A stretch of DNA of 64,000 nt, taken from contig NZ_FNFN01000001.1 of assembly GCF_900101045.1 (NCBI RefSeq), forward strand, positions 62,001 to 126,000, read 5' to 3'. The notes beneath the pieces are model-generated. The model was not told the DNA's origin and ran no database searches. It saw nothing but the letters and a program-made list of their open reading frames with translations. Positions 61,697 to 64,000 of this stretch are shown one piece after another (the first letter of the stretch is position 1; each line of letters begins with the position of its first letter). The stretch comes from Nocardioides sp. YR527. GTDB taxonomy: Bacteria > Actinomycetota > Actinomycetes > Propionibacteriales > Nocardioidaceae. Made by a program: the position numbers and the translations under genes.

Positions 61697-62509
61697 ATGG
61701 CGCTCTTCACCGCCGCCGTGGGCGCCACCGTCGCCCGGCCGCTGCGAGGCGGCGCGGCCGCCCGGCTGCTGCTGTGGCGCAACATCCTGGTCTACCGGCG
61801 CGCCTGGCTGGTCTTCATCACCGGCTTCCTGGAGCCGGTCTTCTACCTGTTCTCGATCGGCATCGGCGTGGGTGCGATGGTGGTCGGCTTCGAGTACGCC
61901 GGGAAGCCGGTCGACTATCGCGAGTTCGTCGCGCCCGGGATGATCGCGGCCTCGGCGATGAACGGGTCGCTGCTCGATGCGACGTTCAACTTCTTCTTCA
62001 AGCTGAAGTACAACAAGCTCTACGACCAGATGCTGGCCACCCCGCTGCGTACGGTCGACATCGCGGTCGGCGAGATCCTCTGGAACCAGCTGCGCAGCGG
62101 GATCTACGTGACCGCGTTCCTGCTGATCATGGTCGCGATGGACCTGGTCCACTCGTGGTGGGCGCTCCTCGTGGTCCCGGCGGCGCTGCTCATCGGGTCG
62201 GCCTTCGGGGCTGTCGGGATGGCCCTGACGACGTACATGACCTCCTGGCAGGACTTCGAGAAGGTCACCCTCGCGATGATGCCGATGTTCCTGTTCAGCG
62301 CGACCTTCTTCCCGGTCACGGCCTATCCGGAGTGGCTGCGCTGGATCGTGGAGGTCACGCCGCTCTACCGGGGTGTCGTGCTCTGTCGAGAGCTGACGCT
62401 CGGGGTGCCGTCGTGGGGCTCGCTGGTCTCGGTGGTCTATCTCCTTGCGTTCGGCGCCATCGGCCTCGTCGTCGTGCGGCGCCGGCTCGACTCCCTACTG
62501 CTGACCTGA
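61697..62509 (+). CDS. ABC-2 exporter permease 2
   Basis: 270 aa, ATG 61697. NodJ-like: ILVYRRAWLVFITGFLEPVF, LFSIGIGVGAMVVGFEYAGK, DFEKVTLAMMPMFLFSATFF and a C-terminal helix. With the previous two genes it forms a complete heterodimeric exporter for an unknown molecule. Confidence 0.9.
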   Translation: MALFTAAVGATVARPLRGGAAARLLLWRNILVYRRAWLVFITGFLEPVFYLFSIGIGVGAMVVGFEYAGKPVDYREFVAPGMIAASAMNGSLLDATFNFFFKLKYNKLYDQMLATPLRTVDIAVGEILWNQLRSGIYVTAFLLIMVAMDLVHSWWALLVVPAALLIGSAFGAVGMALTTYMTSWQDFEKVTLAMMPMFLFSATFFPVTAYPEWLRWIVEVTPLYRGVVLCRELTLGVPSWGSLVSVVYLLAFGAIGLVVVRRRLDSLLLT

Positions 62510-62581
62510 GCGGCAGCAAGTCGCGTCTCACAGGCAGGATCTCGCTCGTGAGGTTTCCGGTGGGCCGTCAAGATTGACCTC

Positions 62582-63730
62582 ATGACATATGAAGCGATCA
62601 CGCCCGACACCAAGGACTGGACCTGGGTGCTCGACCGGCCCTGCCCGGAGTGTGGCTTCATCGCCGGTGCCGTGACCGCGGACCAGCTGCCCGAGATCGT
62701 GCGGGACAACGCGACCTACTGGGAGATCTACCTGGCCGCCGACAACGCCCGCGAACGCCCCCGTCCCGGGGTGTGGTCGGCACTGGAGTACGGAGCGCAC
62801 GTACGCGACGTGCACCGCATCTTCGCCGAGCGGCTGCAGCAGATGCTGACCGAGGACGAGCCGCGCTTCGCCAACTGGGACCAGGACGTGACCGCCCGCG
62901 AGGACGACTACGCCGGCCAGGACCCGGCTGTCGTCGCGGAGCAGCTGATGGACGCCGCCGACGAGATCGCGACGATCTACGAGAAGGTCCCGCCGGACGC
63001 GTGGGGCCGCCGCGGGACCCGGTCCAACGGCGACGTGTTCAGCGTCGAGTCGCTGGGCCGCTACCACCTCCACGACGTCGTCCACCACCTGTGGGACGTA
63101 CGCTCGGCCGCCAAGCGGGCGACCGTCGCCGCCTACGACGCCGGCGTCGCGACGTACGTCCAGGGCAGCTCGTTCTCCGAGGAGAACCGCTCGGTCCTGG
63201 ACAGGTTCCTGGCCGTGCTCGAGCCCGGCGACCACGTGCTCGAGATCGGCACCGGGCCGGGCCACGACGCGAAGGCCCTCGAAGCCGGGGGAGTGCGGGT
63301 GCGGCGCACCGACATCAGCGAAGGGTTCGTGGCGCACCTGCGCAAGCAGGGGTACGCCGCGGCCTGCCTGGACCCGCTGACCGACGACCTGCGCGACCCG
63401 GTCCACCCCGACGTCCCCTATGCCGCGGTCTGGGCCTCGGCGACGCTGCTGCACGTGGCCCGCGACGACCTCGGGACGGTGCTCGCCCGGCTCGCCGAGG
63501 TGACCCGCCCCGGCGGCGCGCTGCACGTGTCGATGAAGGAGGGCGACGGCGAGGAGTGGACCGACCGCGGTCACATCGAGGCTCCCCGCCTCTTCGTCTA
63601 CTGGCGCGAGCCCGCGCTCCGGGAGGCGCTGGCCGAGGCCGGCTGGGAGGTGCTCGAGGTCGGGCACGCCGACGGGCGCCTCGGCGACGTCTGGCTCGAC
63701 GTCCTCGCCCGCAGGCCCGACCGAGCCTGA
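62582..63730 (+). CDS. DinB-domain and SAM-methyltransferase fusion
   Basis: 382 aa, ATG 62582. N-terminal part (about 25-175) is DinB/DUF664-like: PCPECGFIAG, YWEIYLAADNARERP, GAHVRDVHRIFAERLQQM, RYHLHDVVHHLWDV with spaced His residues for metal. The C-terminal part (about 195-382) is a class I methyltransferase: VLEIGTGPGHDAKALEAGG near 217 and GGALHVSMKEG. The two are usually separate proteins. Substrate unknown. No neighbour explains the role. Confidence 0.85.
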   Translation: MTYEAITPDTKDWTWVLDRPCPECGFIAGAVTADQLPEIVRDNATYWEIYLAADNARERPRPGVWSALEYGAHVRDVHRIFAERLQQMLTEDEPRFANWDQDVTAREDDYAGQDPAVVAEQLMDAADEIATIYEKVPPDAWGRRGTRSNGDVFSVESLGRYHLHDVVHHLWDVRSAAKRATVAAYDAGVATYVQGSSFSEENRSVLDRFLAVLEPGDHVLEIGTGPGHDAKALEAGGVRVRRTDISEGFVAHLRKQGYAAACLDPLTDDLRDPVHPDVPYAAVWASATLLHVARDDLGTVLARLAEVTRPGGALHVSMKEGDGEEWTDRGHIEAPRLFVYWREPALREALAEAGWEVLEVGHADGRLGDVWLDVLARRPDRA

Positions 63731-63745
63731 GTAGCATTCGGGGCG

Positions 63746-63940
63746 ATGAGACACACGGAGTTCTGGACCCGGATGGATGAGGCGCTCGGCGCGGGCTACG
63801 CGCGAGCGTGGGCACGCCAGTTCGTCATGGGCGACCTGAGCGGGCGCACCGCCCAGGAAGCCCTCGACGACGGCGTCCCGCCCAAGGAGGTCTGGGCCGC
63901 GGTGTGGAAGGCCCTGGAGCTGCCGGCGCGTGAGCGGTGA
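63746..63940 (+). CDS. DUF3046-domain protein
   Basis: 64 aa, ATG 63746 (MRHTEFWTRMDEALGAGYAR). Full DUF3046 with ARQFVMGDLSGRTAQEAL and VPPKEVWAAVWKALELP. The gene usually lies next to recA in actinobacteria; function unknown. Confidence 0.93.
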   Translation: MRHTEFWTRMDEALGAGYARAWARQFVMGDLSGRTAQEALDDGVPPKEVWAAVWKALELPARER

Positions 63941-64000
63941 CGCTGGCCGCACCGGCCTCGGTGGCCGCGGTCCAGAAGCGCACCATCCTCACCCTGGTCG
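63937..64000 (+). CDS. Possible start of a further gene (cut by window edge)
   Basis: GTG 63937 overlaps the DUF3046 stop; the 21 visible codons read VTLAAPASVAAVQKRTILTL. The N-terminus resembles a membrane-transport protein start, but too little is visible to name it. Confidence 0.35.
   Translation, partial: MTLAAPASVAAVQKRTILTLV

Noticed and set aside
63937..64000. recA start at the right edge
   Set aside because: The visible residues do not match RecA; only DUF3046 synteny suggests recA lies nearby.

Overview
The window is high-GC DNA (roughly 70% by eye) with almost every third codon position G or C, many GTG and TTG starts, short or overlapping gene junctions, and two gene blocks that are typical of Actinobacteria. 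It looks like a chromosomal segment of an actinomycete. Intergenic repeats and the DUF222/HNH, DUF559-like and F420-type genes suggest Nocardioides or a relative (Nocardioidaceae), but this is inference, not proof. No rRNA, tRNA, CRISPR array, phage or complete insertion sequence was seen.

Layout. (1) 1-7592 is a lipoate/2-oxoacid block: lipA (cut by the window edge), lipB, an LppX/LprG-like lipoprotein, the two-lipoyl-domain E2 sucB/dlaT, leucyl aminopeptidase, gcvT and a small coupled protein. LipB and LipA make the lipoyl groups that SucB carries. (2) 7610-11719 mixes accessory genes (DUF559-like protein, PhzF, a hypothetical gene) with thyA-folA and contains two very long hairpins. (3) 11746-20733 is core: LLM oxidoreductase, dapA, RNase J, YhhN, ftsK and a RodZ-like protein. 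(4) 20734-29501 is an accessory island between rodZ and rimO. It holds a 31-bp repeat array, a secreted GH16 glucanase with a LacI regulator and a matching operator, a CitA/CitB-type two-component system, tctCBA and a Usp protein. (5) 29552-37466 resumes the core order rimO-pgsA-pncC(cinA)-clgR, broken by a giant secreted nuclease/5'-nucleotidase gene.

(6) 37580-43907 carries DNA repair (nei-type glycosylase and Lhr helicase, which contains an in-frame repeat tract) and a small P-loop protein. (7) 43969-46593 is a MocR-type regulator convergent with, and overlapping, an amino-acid permease that has paired direct repeats in its promoter. (8) 46679-53210 is a tightly coupled catabolic operon (P450, aldehyde dehydrogenase, acyl-CoA synthetase, SDR) with a divergent FAD oxidoreductase and a KstR-like palindrome between them. 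(9) 53230-57371 holds a PPOX protein, a 665-bp repeat-rich gap with a 22-bp duplication, a 13E12-type HNH gene, an Asp/Glu racemase and a GNAT. (10) 57368-63940 contains HelD, an ABC-2 exporter, an unusual DinB-methyltransferase fusion and DUF3046, a gene that normally lies next to recA.

The order thyA-folA-dapA-rnj-ftsK-rimO-pgsA-cinA-clgR-DUF3046 is recognisable from other actinobacteria, so the unrelated blocks between these genes can be read as insertions. The most interesting items are the multidomain secreted nuclease with a PHO-box-like promoter, the four-gene P450-to-acyl-CoA operon with its candidate operator, the MocR direct-repeat pair, the RodZ and DinB-methyltransferase fusions, the repeat tract inside Lhr, and several long perfect hairpins and arrays. 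I did not find one clear, wholly new system.
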